Assembly: GCA_020636355.1 (NCBI GenBank)
Contig: JACJYB010000013.1
Span: 1 to 64,000 of the forward strand
Source of the DNA: Lewinellaceae bacterium
GTDB lineage: Bacteria; Bacteroidota; Bacteroidia; Chitinophagales; Saprospiraceae
DNA: 64,000 nt
Reading direction: 5' to 3'
Position 1 is the first letter of the stretch, and each line of letters starts with the position of its first letter. Of this stretch, positions 23,853 through 33,345 are shown in pieces. Position numbers and translations under genes: made by a program. The notes under the pieces were generated by a model, which saw only the letters and a list, made by a program, of their open reading frames with translations, made no database searches and had not been told where the DNA came from.

Positions 23853-26630
23853 TCAATACACCACCAGCTTTCCTTCTTGCACTCTGCCCTCCTCATCCAG
23901 TAGTTGGTAATAATAGACACCCGCTGCAAAGCGGCCCATCCAGATGCTGTCGTACTGGTCGTAGAGGATGTCCCGGTAGACTACCCTACCCTGCATGTCA
24001 TAGATCTGGCACTCGAGCACTGAGTCATCACCACGGTCGATATACAGGTATCCGTCAACACTTACCGGGTTAGGGTAAATGAAAAAGGCGGACGGGGGTA
24101 GATAATAGATTGTCAGTTCCGTTGAAGTAATGGTGGCTCCGCCGACCAACGTAATGAACACCCGGTAGGTGTTCTCCCCTTGTTGCAAATCAGAATCATC
24201 GGCAATATTATCCAGCAGAAGAATTGGGTCCACAGTGGACAGGGTGACAAACTGCTGGCCATCCCATTTTTGAAATTCTAGAGTGCGCACCTCAAAAAGG
24301 CTGCCTAAAATAGCCTGTAGCCGGACAGTACCATTGGACAGATTCGCCAGAAAATTATTCAGGTAACAGCCCACACCCTGAGAATAGCTATTCCTTGTCG
24401 GTGAGCGAACACCCGGAGCATCGGCAAAGTTTGCCTGCACGGCAAACCGACCATCGGTGATCGGTACAACAACGGACGTATCCGGTGTGCGTTGAAAGGG
24501 CTCCAATAAGGAGCCAGACCATCGGTATAAGGTATAATCCATCGCTGTCGGGTCCGGACTCCAATGCAATAAAACCGTATCGGCACATAAAAAACCGGTT
24601 TTGATATCCAGGGGTTGGTACAGGTGCATCCAGGCAGTGGAGAAGCTGTCAGTGCCCAGGATCATGCGCCACGCTATCCAACCGGTGGCTTCGGGTGTCG
24701 GCCAACGATAACCGTTCTGACTAAGGTCAACATCAACGGCTATGTCCTGCCAGAGACTATCGCCGGATAACCGGTACGATAATTTCCCGGTGCCTACCTG
24801 CCAGGTATCCCAGCGAAGCAAGACCGGCTGCCCGACAGGGATGCCTGCCTCCGAATAAGGATAAGTCCACTCAAAACCCGGCGGAGTTTTTTTACTCCAG
24901 GCTAGCGCAAAAGGGTTTTCTCCGGTAGGGTTTGCGGTAGAGATCCGGATCTGATACGATCCTGGTTGCGGAATATCGATTGAAATCTGTTCCTGCGGGT
25001 TGAGGTGATCCCGGCCCCTTCTTGCAGGAAGTTCCAACGAATCGATGGATGGATAGGAAGACAAAACCCAAGGCAAAAATATCGTGCCATCCGGGGCTAT
25101 AACTTCCAGGTCCAGGTCTGACACAAGCGCCGTATCTGAAAGCAGTATTCCGGGTGTGTCTACCCAGGCAAGGGTCACTTTCAGTTGCCGTGCTCCGGTA
25201 TCCACCGGAATATTGATCGTTTTAATTTCTCCTGGCTCCAAAACACCTTCTACATAGTCTTCGTCCAAAAGAATCTGCAATGCATCTCCGGCATGGAGGA
25301 CCCCATAACCTGTCGTGTAGTCCGGGCCTGGAGAACCGATATCTTGTGCGCTCTGCAGTAAAATGGCTCGTACTAAGGCATTATCGGGTAGCTGGCCAAA
25401 ATGCTTCAAGTACCATTCCTGCAAAAGCAAGACGACTCCAGAAGTAAGCGCAGCAGCACCTGAGCTCCCGTCGTTTCCAAAAGCCATCACCTCCGGTTTG
25501 ATCCGCCCGTCGTAAGCCGGTCCCCGGGAATTTCGCGGCAACGGAATTCCAAACGAATCCACCGCACCTACGGTGATGACATTTTTAGCCATCTTAAATC
25601 CCGAGCTGACCGTGGCAAAGCCCTGAATGCCGGCATATGAGCCTGTACTACTGCTGCTCAACCCTTCATTACCCACCGATGCTACATGTGCGAGTTGCGG
25701 CCAATCAAAGATCTGCTGATCATAAGCCTGGGCTTCCATGCCATAGCGATTATCAATACCAAATCCATACGAATGGTTTTCGGCAGAAACACTTAACTGC
25801 ATCAGATTGGCAGTCAAATCAGGAAGCGGGTTCGTAAAATCAAAGGAAGAATAGTGCGCATCAGGAGCTACTCCGGTACTGGCTGGCTGGCTGTTGCCTG
25901 CCCCGGCCGCAATGGTGGTCATGATGGTGGTATGGTTGGCCACAAAGTCGCTTTCGTAACCCGACTTAAGGTAGCGGCCGCTCAAGTCAATATCCGTCGT
26001 GTCCATCCGGGTTTCTTTAACCGCTAAGACCATCGCGGAGCCTTGCAAATTGCTATCTAGCGCTTTCAGGATATTCACCCGGTTAACGTTCAGGTCAAAT
26101 TCCTCCAGGGAATTTTCCAAAGTAGGGATGACCGTTTGATAATCAAGCACTTCGACCCAGGGGCAATTTAGCAATTGCTCGATAGCAGTCTGGCTTAAAT
26201 CATAAAGTGTATACCGACCATTGTCTCCCAGGATAAAATGCCTATCCGGGAGGTTCGACCTGAGCCATTCTAAAAAAATTACTGAATTTGAGACCTGGAC
26301 TACGGTTATTTCCGCATGGGTGGGAAGTATGCCTGGCTGAAGGCATTTCCACCGGTTATTGGTTAACCGGTGAGCAGTGGGCATGCTTGCGCTTAAGTCT
26401 ACTCCATGATTGCGTACAACCCAGTGTTTGGAATCCCAGGCACGGATCACCTGCATTTCCATTAAGTTTTGTTGCTGACAGGAGTCTTTGGCAATGAGCC
26501 AGTACGATGCTGGGCCAGGTTGTTGTGCCTGACTGACGGTTTGTCCCATCACCGCTTTGCTGGTGTAAAGCATCATCAGTATACCAAGCAAAATCAAACT
26601 GCCAAACCGATTGGGAAATAATACTACCAT
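23853..26630 (-). CDS. Secreted S8 (subtilase) family peptidase with T9SS domain, Asp-to-Glu in the triad
   Basis: A 925-aa secreted protein. A signal peptide (~1-30, ending VMGQ) and an N-terminal pro-like region precede the subtilase domain (~195-455). The catalytic His is H233 in ANHTTIMTTIAAG, the oxyanion Asn is N321 in SVGNEG, and the nucleophile is S390 in DGSSGAAALTSG. The Asp motif, normally D-T-G-x-D...L-x-G-R, reads E206-T-R-M-D...L-S-G-R, so Glu replaces the catalytic Asp. Beta-sandwich modules follow, and a type A T9SS sorting domain closes the protein (~850-925, YPNPVSVDG...FAAGVYYYQLLDEEG...KLVVY). It is expected at the cell surface or outside the cell. Activity with Glu in place of Asp is uncertain. 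Confidence 0.85.
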   Translation of the reverse strand: MVVLFPNRFGSLILLGILMMLYTSKAVMGQTVSQAQQPGPASYWLIAKDSCQQQNLMEMQVIRAWDSKHWVVRNHGVDLSASMPTAHRLTNNRWKCLQPGILPTHAEITVVQVSNSVIFLEWLRSNLPDRHFILGDNGRYTLYDLSQTAIEQLLNCPWVEVLDYQTVIPTLENSLEEFDLNVNRVNILKALDSNLQGSAMVLAVKETRMDTTDIDLSGRYLKSGYESDFVANHTTIMTTIAAGAGNSQPASTGVAPDAHYSSFDFTNPLPDLTANLMQLSVSAENHSYGFGIDNRYGMEAQAYDQQIFDWPQLAHVASVGNEGLSSSSTGSYAGIQGFATVSSGFKMAKNVITVGAVDSFGIPLPRNSRGPAYDGRIKPEVMAFGNDGSSGAAALTSGVVLLLQEWYLKHFGQLPDNALVRAILLQSAQDIGSPGPDYTTGYGVLHAGDALQILLDEDYVEGVLEPGEIKTINIPVDTGARQLKVTLAWVDTPGILLSDTALVSDLDLEVIAPDGTIFLPWVLSSYPSIDSLELPARRGRDHLNPQEQISIDIPQPGSYQIRISTANPTGENPFALAWSKKTPPGFEWTYPYSEAGIPVGQPVLLRWDTWQVGTGKLSYRLSGDSLWQDIAVDVDLSQNGYRWPTPEATGWIAWRMILGTDSFSTAWMHLYQPLDIKTGFLCADTVLLHWSPDPTAMDYTLYRWSGSLLEPFQRTPDTSVVVPITDGRFAVQANFADAPGVRSPTRNSYSQGVGCYLNNFLANLSNGTVRLQAILGSLFEVRTLEFQKWDGQQFVTLSTVDPILLLDNIADDSDLQQGENTYRVFITLVGGATITSTELTIYYLPPSAFFIYPNPVSVDGYLYIDRGDDSVLECQIYDMQGRVVYRDILYDQYDSIWMGRFAAGVYYYQLLDEEGRVQEGKLVVY

Positions 26631-27125
26631 CGCTGCTAAGGTAACGGTTTGTTCCGCAGATGATTGTTCCCTTCAGGTACTTCTTGTTGGTCTTATTCAC
26701 CGCAACAGCAAGTCAATTTTGGACTTACTGCGAAATACAACAAATCAGGAGGAAAATCTGTCGAGAGACGACTTGCAGATCCAGCTATATCAAGTATTTG
26801 AGCTCAAATTGGATTAGTATTTTATCTAACCAGCTGACAATCTGTATTTTACAATTTAGTATTTTTCGCCAATTTTAAAATACCCAAGCTAACTATTTAA
26901 GAATCAACCACTTAAGTTCCGGTCTGTTTGCTCTTGAAATAAAATTAACTTTTGGTCAAAATATTATACCCTTAACATTGGTTAAATCAATACGAATTTT
27001 AGATATATTAGACGCACAAGATAATTTATGCTGGCAATCCTCGTTAATTCGATAGATCCTTTACCAAGCTACCAGGTTGTTCCAATTAAGTCTCTCATGT
27101 AATAATTATCATAAAATCTCTCATT
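26631..27125. other. AT-rich divergent intergenic region
   Basis: This region separates the divergent subtilase and metalloprotease genes. Antisense and short open frames at 26356-26700 and 26611-26878 have no recognisable content. No clear -33/-7 promoter pair, repeat or RNA gene was seen. Confidence 0.4.
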
Positions 27126-27983
27126 ATGAAAAAATTCTCATTGGGCGCTTTGGCATTTACCTTGTTGATGCTAGGCGCCGTGTCTTGCCAAAAAGACCAA
27201 CTCAATCAAAACAAGGAGGTTCCACTCGAAGTCATTTCCAAACTGGAAAAACTGGGCTTCAATCCGGATGGAATTGAAGTTATTGCTGAAGGGTACCGGA
27301 TCGAACGGGACATCATCATTACTCCAGAATTCCTTTCCAGTACGCCAGCTATTCATACGGTACCTGACGCAGAACAATACAGCACAAACAATCTGGTCAA
27401 TGCCGCAAATTACGGTACCATTTCCATCTACATTCCGGTAGAGACATCCGGAGGAGGAAGAGGCAACAAGGGCACGAGTGGCTTTAGTGCTACTTATGTT
27501 GCCGCACTGGATGAAGCCATAGCCCGGTATAATGCGGAGAATCTGACAATTTCATTCACCAGAGCCTCGCAATCCAATAATGCGGATATCGTGTTCACCC
27601 GTCTATCCAAGGGAGAAGAACGTCAGGGTATTTTAGGCTCCTCAGGGTTCCCCACGGCATCAGGTGATCCTTATGGCGAAGTCAAAATGAGTGGTATCCT
27701 CCAGTCCCGTTATAATATACAGCAAGCTGGGATCGCCACCATCATGGCGCACGAATTAGGCCATTGCATTGGGTTCCGTCATACCGATTATTATGATCGC
27801 AGTATCAGTTGTGGTGGTAGCCCAACTGACGAAGGAGCTAGTAGCATAGGAGCTAACCAAATCCAAGGAACACCTGCAACCGCGGACTTAGCTGGCAATG
27901 GAAGCTGGATGTTATCTTGTACCAATGGAAGCAGCAGACCTTTTACTCCATACGATAAGGTTGCCCTGGCTTATCTGTATTAA
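27126..27983 (+). CDS. M57-type zinc metalloprotease lipoprotein
   Basis: A 285-aa protein with a lipoprotein signal peptide (core LGALAFTLLMLGAVSC, Cys at residue ~21). The zinc-binding motif HELGHCIGFRH (about 209-219) is the extended HExxHxxGxxH metzincin form, followed by T-D-Y-Y. Length and layout match the Bacteroidota peptidase M57 family (PF12388, 'dual-action HEIGH'). A Gly/Arg/Lys-rich segment (SGGGRGNKGTSG) precedes the catalytic domain. It is probably an outer-membrane-anchored protease. It is monocistronic with its own terminator. Confidence 0.88.
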   Translation: MKKFSLGALAFTLLMLGAVSCQKDQLNQNKEVPLEVISKLEKLGFNPDGIEVIAEGYRIERDIIITPEFLSSTPAIHTVPDAEQYSTNNLVNAANYGTISIYIPVETSGGGRGNKGTSGFSATYVAALDEAIARYNAENLTISFTRASQSNNADIVFTRLSKGEERQGILGSSGFPTASGDPYGEVKMSGILQSRYNIQQAGIATIMAHELGHCIGFRHTDYYDRSISCGGSPTDEGASSIGANQIQGTPATADLAGNGSWMLSCTNGSSRPFTPYDKVALAYLY

Positions 27984-28010
27984 TCAGATCTTTATTCCCC
28001 CCGTCTATAT

Positions 28011-28050
28011 AACCCGGATCAGGAAAGAATTTCTGGTCCGGGTTTCATTT
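28011..28050 (+). terminator. Intrinsic terminator after the M57 protease
   Basis: The stem AACCCGGATCAG/CTGGTCCGGGTT (28011-28022 with 28033-28044, one mismatch) is followed by TTCATTTTATT, 27 bases past the stop codon. Confidence 0.8.
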
Positions 28051-28197
28051 TATTGAACTTGACTGCCTGCCTTAGAACCCGTAACTTTAGGGATCTTTTG
28101 TACCACCCACGCAATTGTCATTCCGGGATCGTTAAACCTATTAATCGCGGCAAGAATGAACTTGAGCGCATTTTTTTGATGTTATTTACCCGGAACA

Positions 28198-29808
28198 ATG
28201 ACCGCTCCATTTCCATTTCATAACACCTCAGCACTGACTCCCTATCAGGGAACCTGGGATCTGCTCCGGGCTGGTCATTTATTGCGTCGTACTTTGTTTG
28301 GACCGGATCAACGCCAAATATCCTGGGCTGTTTCACATGGGATGAAAGCCACGATAAACACCTTACTGACCAACCGTGAAATGCCTGCTCCCCCACTCCA
28401 TTATAAGGGTGACCATGAACCTCAGGTTTCCATTGGTAAAACCTGGATCTCAGCCCCCTACCAGGAAAACATCCATGTGACCCAAATGGCCTGTCGAAGT
28501 AGAAGTCTCTTTGGGTGGAATATGGGTTTGATTCTGGATGATGCGATCTCCATCCGGGAGAAAATGGTGCTTTTCTGGCACAATCATTTCGCCATACGGG
28601 CAATAGAAGATCCCCGCTACCTGTACCGATTTACAACGACCATCCGCCAGCATGCTACAGGAAACTTCCGGGCTCTGATCCGCTCCATGACCATCGACCC
28701 TTCCATGTTGGTCTTCCTGAATGGGAACCGCAACCACCAAGAAGCACCCAATGAAAATTATGCCCGTGAGCTGCTGGAATTATTTACCCTGGGAAAGGGA
28801 GAATTAGCAGGACCAGGGGATTACACAAACTATACGGAGCAAGATGTGAAAGCCCTGGCCAGGAGCCTGACTGGATGGCAGGACATCGGTTTTCTGGCCA
28901 CCAAAGTCGGTCAAAACCCGGAGGCTCAATTTATACCGGATCGCCATGATCGGGAATCCAAACAGCTTTCACACCGATTGAATCATCAGGTTATTTTGGA
29001 TCAAGGTATGAACGAGTATCAAGAGGTCCTTGAAATGTTACTGGATCATCCCGCAACGGCGGTTAACCTGTGTTCCCGTCTTTACCGTTGGTTTGTGGAT
29101 GCGCATATTGATGAACAAACTCAACAAGAAGTTATTCAGCCACTGGCTGATATCTTGCGGAACTCCGATTACGAATTGACACCAACCCTCCAGGCACTTT
29201 TTCAGAGCTCCCATTTTTATCAGATCAACGTCATGGGTACCATGCTTAAGAATCCGCTGGATCTCCTGACTTCCCTGGTCCGTCCGCTTAGTATTACAAT
29301 CCCATTACCATTGAGCCAGCGATATGACGCCTGGTATCGCTTGTTTGATCTTGTCCGGAGATTGCAAATGGATTGGTACGAATTACCTCAGGTAGCGGGA
29401 TGGGATGCGTATTACCGGGCACCGCTTTATTACAGGCACTGGCTGAATGCGGCGACACTTTCGCCAAGAATGGAGCTTGTTCAGCGTTTTTTAGAGGAAG
29501 GTTACCCCGCCTTCGAAGGCAATGGGCCGCGTATGCTATTGAGCCCTGAGCGGCTTTTGGACCGGTCCGACTGGTCAGAAGAAGCAGTGCTATTCACGGA
29601 AAATATTACCAAAATTCTATTACCCGTACCCCTGTCCTCAACATCCATTTTTGAATTAAGTCGCCTACTGGACGGCTCCCGGGACAGTTTAACCTGGAAA
29701 CAACTGATTAACCACGATGATCAGGAAAGTATTCTGGTCATTCTAAAAGAACGAATCGGTATAATCGTAAAGAAGTTGACCACATTGCCAGAATTTCAGC
29801 TAACCTGA
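28198..29808 (+). CDS. DUF1800 family protein
   Basis: A 536-aa protein with DUF1800 features: LLRRTLFGPDQRQI near the N-terminus, REKMVLFWHNHFA (~121-133), DPSMLVFLNG (~163-172) and ENYARELLELFTLG (~182-195), then a long helical C-terminal part. It has no clear signal peptide of its own. DUF1800 genes are nearly always followed by a DUF1501 gene, as here with no intervening base. The biochemical role of the pair is not established; they are often found with extracytoplasmic proteins. Confidence 0.88.
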   Translation: MTAPFPFHNTSALTPYQGTWDLLRAGHLLRRTLFGPDQRQISWAVSHGMKATINTLLTNREMPAPPLHYKGDHEPQVSIGKTWISAPYQENIHVTQMACRSRSLFGWNMGLILDDAISIREKMVLFWHNHFAIRAIEDPRYLYRFTTTIRQHATGNFRALIRSMTIDPSMLVFLNGNRNHQEAPNENYARELLELFTLGKGELAGPGDYTNYTEQDVKALARSLTGWQDIGFLATKVGQNPEAQFIPDRHDRESKQLSHRLNHQVILDQGMNEYQEVLEMLLDHPATAVNLCSRLYRWFVDAHIDEQTQQEVIQPLADILRNSDYELTPTLQALFQSSHFYQINVMGTMLKNPLDLLTSLVRPLSITIPLPLSQRYDAWYRLFDLVRRLQMDWYELPQVAGWDAYYRAPLYYRHWLNAATLSPRMELVQRFLEEGYPAFEGNGPRMLLSPERLLDRSDWSEEAVLFTENITKILLPVPLSSTSIFELSRLLDGSRDSLTWKQLINHDDQESILVILKERIGIIVKKLTTLPEFQLT

Positions 29809-31047
29809 ATGACCATGTTAAATCGAAGGGAATTTATAAAATCATCAGGTCTCATCATGCTTCCGCTACATATGAATGGCCTGAAACTATTCCCCAGTAC
29901 ATCGCTATTCTACCGTTCCAATCAACGTAAAATGGTACTGATTCAGCTAAATGGGGGTAACGACGGATTAAATACCGTAATTCCAATCTCCCAATACGAC
30001 CAGTTGTACCAGGCAAGGAGTACCATCATGGTACCGGAACCCAAACTCATTCCGCTTGAGCAGGGCATATCATTACATCCCGCCTTAGTTGGATTAAAAA
30101 ATTTGTACAGCGAGGGTATGCTCGGAGTCGCACTAGCGGTAGGCTATCCTTTGCCGAATCGATCCCATTTCCGGTCGATGGATGTTATGACCTCCGGATC
30201 GCCTTCCGATGAAATCTGGCAAACCGGGTGGCTGGGAAGAAATCTGGACTGGCAGGAATATCCGGAGCTTAAGCATCCGTATGCCATCACGATGGGGTAT
30301 GCGGTCAGCAACACTTGCCAGGGAGAAGTGTCCAATTTTTCTACGTCCCTGGTCGATCCATGGAGTTTAAATCAACTTCCTGAAGCGCTGGCAAAATCCA
30401 AAGAACACTATGAACGACACCAGGAAGAGGTCGAATACATCCTGAATACCATCAGACAGACTCGAAATTTTGGTCAAACCATCCACAAGGCGGCCAGCCT
30501 GGGGAAAAATAGTACAGAATACCCGGACAGCGATCTGGGACAACAATTAAAAACCATCGCACAGTTGATCTCCGGAGGACTGGAAACCCAGGTATACATT
30601 GCTAATTTATCCGGTTTCGATACGCATGCTGAACAAGTGATGTCCGGTAGTGATGGGAAGCAGGGTAAACATCCGGAATTGCTGAATGATCTTGGCCGAA
30701 GCATCCAATCCTTTATGATGGATTTAAAACGACAAGGCCTCGATCAAGATGTCTTTGGGTTGACCTATTCGGAATTTGGGCGACAAATCCGGGCCAATGA
30801 AAGCGGTGGCACCGACCACGGGGATGCCTCAGCACTCTTTTATTTTGGAGGAGCTGTCCATGCGACGGTGATCGGATCACATCCTGCGATCGATCAAGTA
30901 GTGCCTGATCAGGCAGGGTTACCGATGGCTATCGATATCCGGAATATCTATCAAACCATCCTTGAGCAATGGTTTCAGTCCAAGCAGATCCAGGATTCGT
31001 TCCCCGGAACAGGGTTCAATAATTTGGAGATATTCAGGTCTAATTAA
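29809..31047 (+). CDS. DUF1501 family protein
   Basis: A 412-aa protein of the DUF1501/sulfatase-like superfamily. The N-terminus LNRREFIKSSGLIMLP is a twin-arginine-like signal. The family blocks are LIQLNGGNDGLNTVIP (~44-59), LGVALAVGYPLPNRSHF, SGFDTHAEQ (~266-274) and TYSEFGRQIRANESGGTDHG (~320-339). The alkaline-phosphatase-like fold suggests metal binding, but no reaction is known. It is translationally coupled to the DUF1800 gene. Met at 29815 is an alternative start. Confidence 0.88.
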   Translation: MTMLNRREFIKSSGLIMLPLHMNGLKLFPSTSLFYRSNQRKMVLIQLNGGNDGLNTVIPISQYDQLYQARSTIMVPEPKLIPLEQGISLHPALVGLKNLYSEGMLGVALAVGYPLPNRSHFRSMDVMTSGSPSDEIWQTGWLGRNLDWQEYPELKHPYAITMGYAVSNTCQGEVSNFSTSLVDPWSLNQLPEALAKSKEHYERHQEEVEYILNTIRQTRNFGQTIHKAASLGKNSTEYPDSDLGQQLKTIAQLISGGLETQVYIANLSGFDTHAEQVMSGSDGKQGKHPELLNDLGRSIQSFMMDLKRQGLDQDVFGLTYSEFGRQIRANESGGTDHGDASALFYFGGAVHATVIGSHPAIDQVVPDQAGLPMAIDIRNIYQTILEQWFQSKQIQDSFPGTGFNNLEIFRSN

Positions 31048-31078
31048 TCATAATAAAAAAAGACACACGTTGGGGAAT

Positions 31079-31115
31079 CACAACCCAGCAGGAAGGATAG
31101 TACGTCCGGGTTGTG
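31079..31115 (+). terminator. Inverted repeat after DUF1501
   Basis: CACAACCC (31079-31086) pairs with GGGTTGTG (31108-31115). The loop is long (21 nt) and there is no T-run, so it is a weak terminator candidate between convergent units. Confidence 0.3.
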
Positions 31116-31220
31116 GCTGTGCGGGAAGATTTGAAGAATAAAAATGGGGGGTAAAGTAGAACACAGCCGAAGGGGGGTACACTCTGACTGTGTAAGGAAT
31201 TCGATGGTTGGTTTAAGAAA

Positions 31221-32411
31221 TCAATTGCTTCGTGCTCTTTTGATGATGATGTTATAGAGCGATTGAATTAAAATTTTGAGGTCGGTAAGCACCGGATGGC
31301 GCTCATAGGCCTTCAAATATTTTACTTCTGAAGCAACGATCTCGTCGAAGGTTTTTGGAAGGTCAGCATAAAATGGAGGGATATATCCTGGTTTAAAATG
31401 TTTACGGAATTCACGGGCATCCTCCGGGTATAAACTTAAATAATGGCTGCTGACCGGACGAACGCCAATTAATTTGATGTCGCCCCTCAGTAAATTGATC
31501 AGCATCGGTATCTCGTCGAGCCAATATTTACGGAGAAATTTTCCTACGGTGTTGATACGAGGATCACTTTTGAATTTACCGCCTGCTTGTAGACCATATG
31601 CCTCGTAAATGAATTTCTGCAAATATTCCGAAAACGGATACATCGTCCGGAATTTGTACACTTTGATGGCTTTTCCGTTCTTACCCAGACGGTTCAGTGC
31701 GATAAGAGGGCCATAACTGGCATGCATATTAAATGACGGCTCCCCGGTTTTTAACGCAGCAAAATACAATAGTCCATTGTCCTGAATTGTATCCACAATT
31801 TTATAACCGCAGGACATGAGGCGCCCGTAAGTCTCCATTTCGGATATAACCCGGTTTTTGCCTTTTGTTAGACGGAAGTACAATTTTTTCAGCTGCGGCA
31901 TTTTGGGCCATACCCGGTTTACCAAATAATCAAAAGAATACACCAGTGTTTTTACCGGCTTGGGGATACGCTCTAAAAATTGTTTTTTACGTTGACTTGC
32001 CGTCTGCACACAACCAATAAAATAGCCATTGTTTCGCAAAATATGATTGACTGATTCGAACACTTTATTGATGTATCGCATGTCATTAATACGCATTAAA
32101 TTGACGACACACCCGGTTCCAGCCTCATAATCTGCAAACCATGGATTAATATTCATCGGATTGATCGGTGTTCCGGTCTCTAACAGCATCATATCCCATG
32201 CAGTATCGAGATCGGCATACTCTTCGATGAATTGAAGCACGTTATCCGAAACACGTTGCCTTAACGCCTTCCGGTACGTCCTTTCCCGTCTTAAAACAGT
32301 AGGATTGGTAGTGGTAATAGTTAATACAGGAGAGCTAGTGGCAGTATCTTCCAGAGCATTGGGGGTCAAATAACCCGCAAGCCCAGGCAGAGTCAACTGT
32401 TGAGTTGCCAT
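31221..32411 (-). CDS. Sugar transferase (polyprenyl-phosphate glycosyl-1-phosphate transferase type), atypical N-terminus
   Basis: A 396-aa protein. The C-terminal half (~235-396) is a bacterial sugar transferase domain with KVYKFRTMYPFS, DPRINTVGKFLRKYWLDEIP, LINLLRGDIKLIGVRPVS and a Y-x-P/G-x-x-P-P-F-Y segment. Such enzymes load the first sugar phosphate on undecaprenyl phosphate. Instead of the usual membrane helices, the first ~230 residues are soluble-looking, with a segment (NHILRNNGYFIGCV) that recalls the core of class I methyltransferases. It is the last gene of the polysaccharide operon, far from the export genes. Confidence 0.85.
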   Translation of the reverse strand: MATQQLTLPGLAGYLTPNALEDTATSSPVLTITTTNPTVLRRERTYRKALRQRVSDNVLQFIEEYADLDTAWDMMLLETGTPINPMNINPWFADYEAGTGCVVNLMRINDMRYINKVFESVNHILRNNGYFIGCVQTASQRKKQFLERIPKPVKTLVYSFDYLVNRVWPKMPQLKKLYFRLTKGKNRVISEMETYGRLMSCGYKIVDTIQDNGLLYFAALKTGEPSFNMHASYGPLIALNRLGKNGKAIKVYKFRTMYPFSEYLQKFIYEAYGLQAGGKFKSDPRINTVGKFLRKYWLDEIPMLINLLRGDIKLIGVRPVSSHYLSLYPEDAREFRKHFKPGYIPPFYADLPKTFDEIVASEVKYLKAYERHPVLTDLKILIQSLYNIIIKRARSN

Positions 32412-32497
32412 GGTGCATACTTTTTATAAACTGGTTTCGAAAATGGTTTAAGATCAGTGGGGAGTGGTTGGTTGGTATGGTTGGTCTGGTTGTTTTC

Positions 32498-33268
32498 TTA
32501 GTTGGTTTTTCGCAGTTTTATCAATACATATTTTATCGTGTTTTTTAATTTTTGAATAAAATAATCCCTCCACCATTGCTGGCTGTTATCGGTCCATCGT
32601 TCAGGATGAAAGTTGAACATAACCTGATCCGGAAATGCACCGCTTTTTATTGATTCAATTATTTCATCCGTTCTATGGAAAGAAAGATTAAAATTCGATT
32701 TTACCTTGTCTCGCACGCTGACCTTATATCCGTCCCAGCGGCGTCCGGTGTCGGTTAGGTAGAATATTTTTTGAAAGTCAAGATCCAGGTATGGTTCTGC
32801 CAGGATCTTATAGTTCTTATAATCATAGGATTTCCAGATATCCCGGTTATCGTGCTTACTCCGGGGACTGCCATGCATGCAAATGGTCTCGATCGGGACA
32901 ATTAACCGCAACTTGTTCAAATGCTTTTCGAAATATTCCAGCGCCTTGACCGGGTCCCCATGGGCAAAATCCATGTCTTCGTAATGATACCCGATTTCAT
33001 GTCCCATAGAGGCTATTTCCCGGATAACTTCCGGATCGTAACTTTCCGGCACAACACGGAAATAAAAGGTGGATTGTATCCCGTATTCATGCTGTATACG
33101 GGCAAAATGCAGCGAATGCATTTTTCGGTCATCTACATCCTGTCGTAGTAAAATGACCTTTCCTGCCGGGCTCCTCACAAAGTCCCGGACTGTCTGAAAT
33201 GCATACCCTTCATGGATAAGTGCATCCAATAATTTTCGATAACTGCTGGTCGTAAAATCCTTCATCAC
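32498..33268 (-). CDS. NodB-like polysaccharide deacetylase-type protein
   Basis: A 256-aa cytoplasmic-looking protein of the deacetylase (carbohydrate esterase 4-like) fold. Motif 1 is represented by LLRQDVDDR (~34-42), motif 2 by MGHEIGYHYEDMDF (~88-101), and a later CMHGSPRSKHD and F-N-F-H-P-E-R complete the set. The sequence is more divergent than the other deacetylases of the locus, with D-V-D-D replacing T-F-D-D. It may act on a polysaccharide precursor or a short lipid-linked sugar. Deacetylase activity is an inference. Confidence 0.72.
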   Translation of the reverse strand: MMKDFTTSSYRKLLDALIHEGYAFQTVRDFVRSPAGKVILLRQDVDDRKMHSLHFARIQHEYGIQSTFYFRVVPESYDPEVIREIASMGHEIGYHYEDMDFAHGDPVKALEYFEKHLNKLRLIVPIETICMHGSPRSKHDNRDIWKSYDYKNYKILAEPYLDLDFQKIFYLTDTGRRWDGYKVSVRDKVKSNFNLSFHRTDEIIESIKSGAFPDQVMFNFHPERWTDNSQQWWRDYFIQKLKNTIKYVLIKLRKTN

Positions 33269-33345
33269 GACTGCGTACCGGTCGTACGATTACTTATTAG
33301 GTTAAAATTCATTAGCTTAATTCGGAACGGGATGTTTCGATCGTA

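Noticed and set aside
26356..26878. Several short open frames near the subtilase 5' end
   Set aside because: Antisense or low-complexity, with no conserved features.
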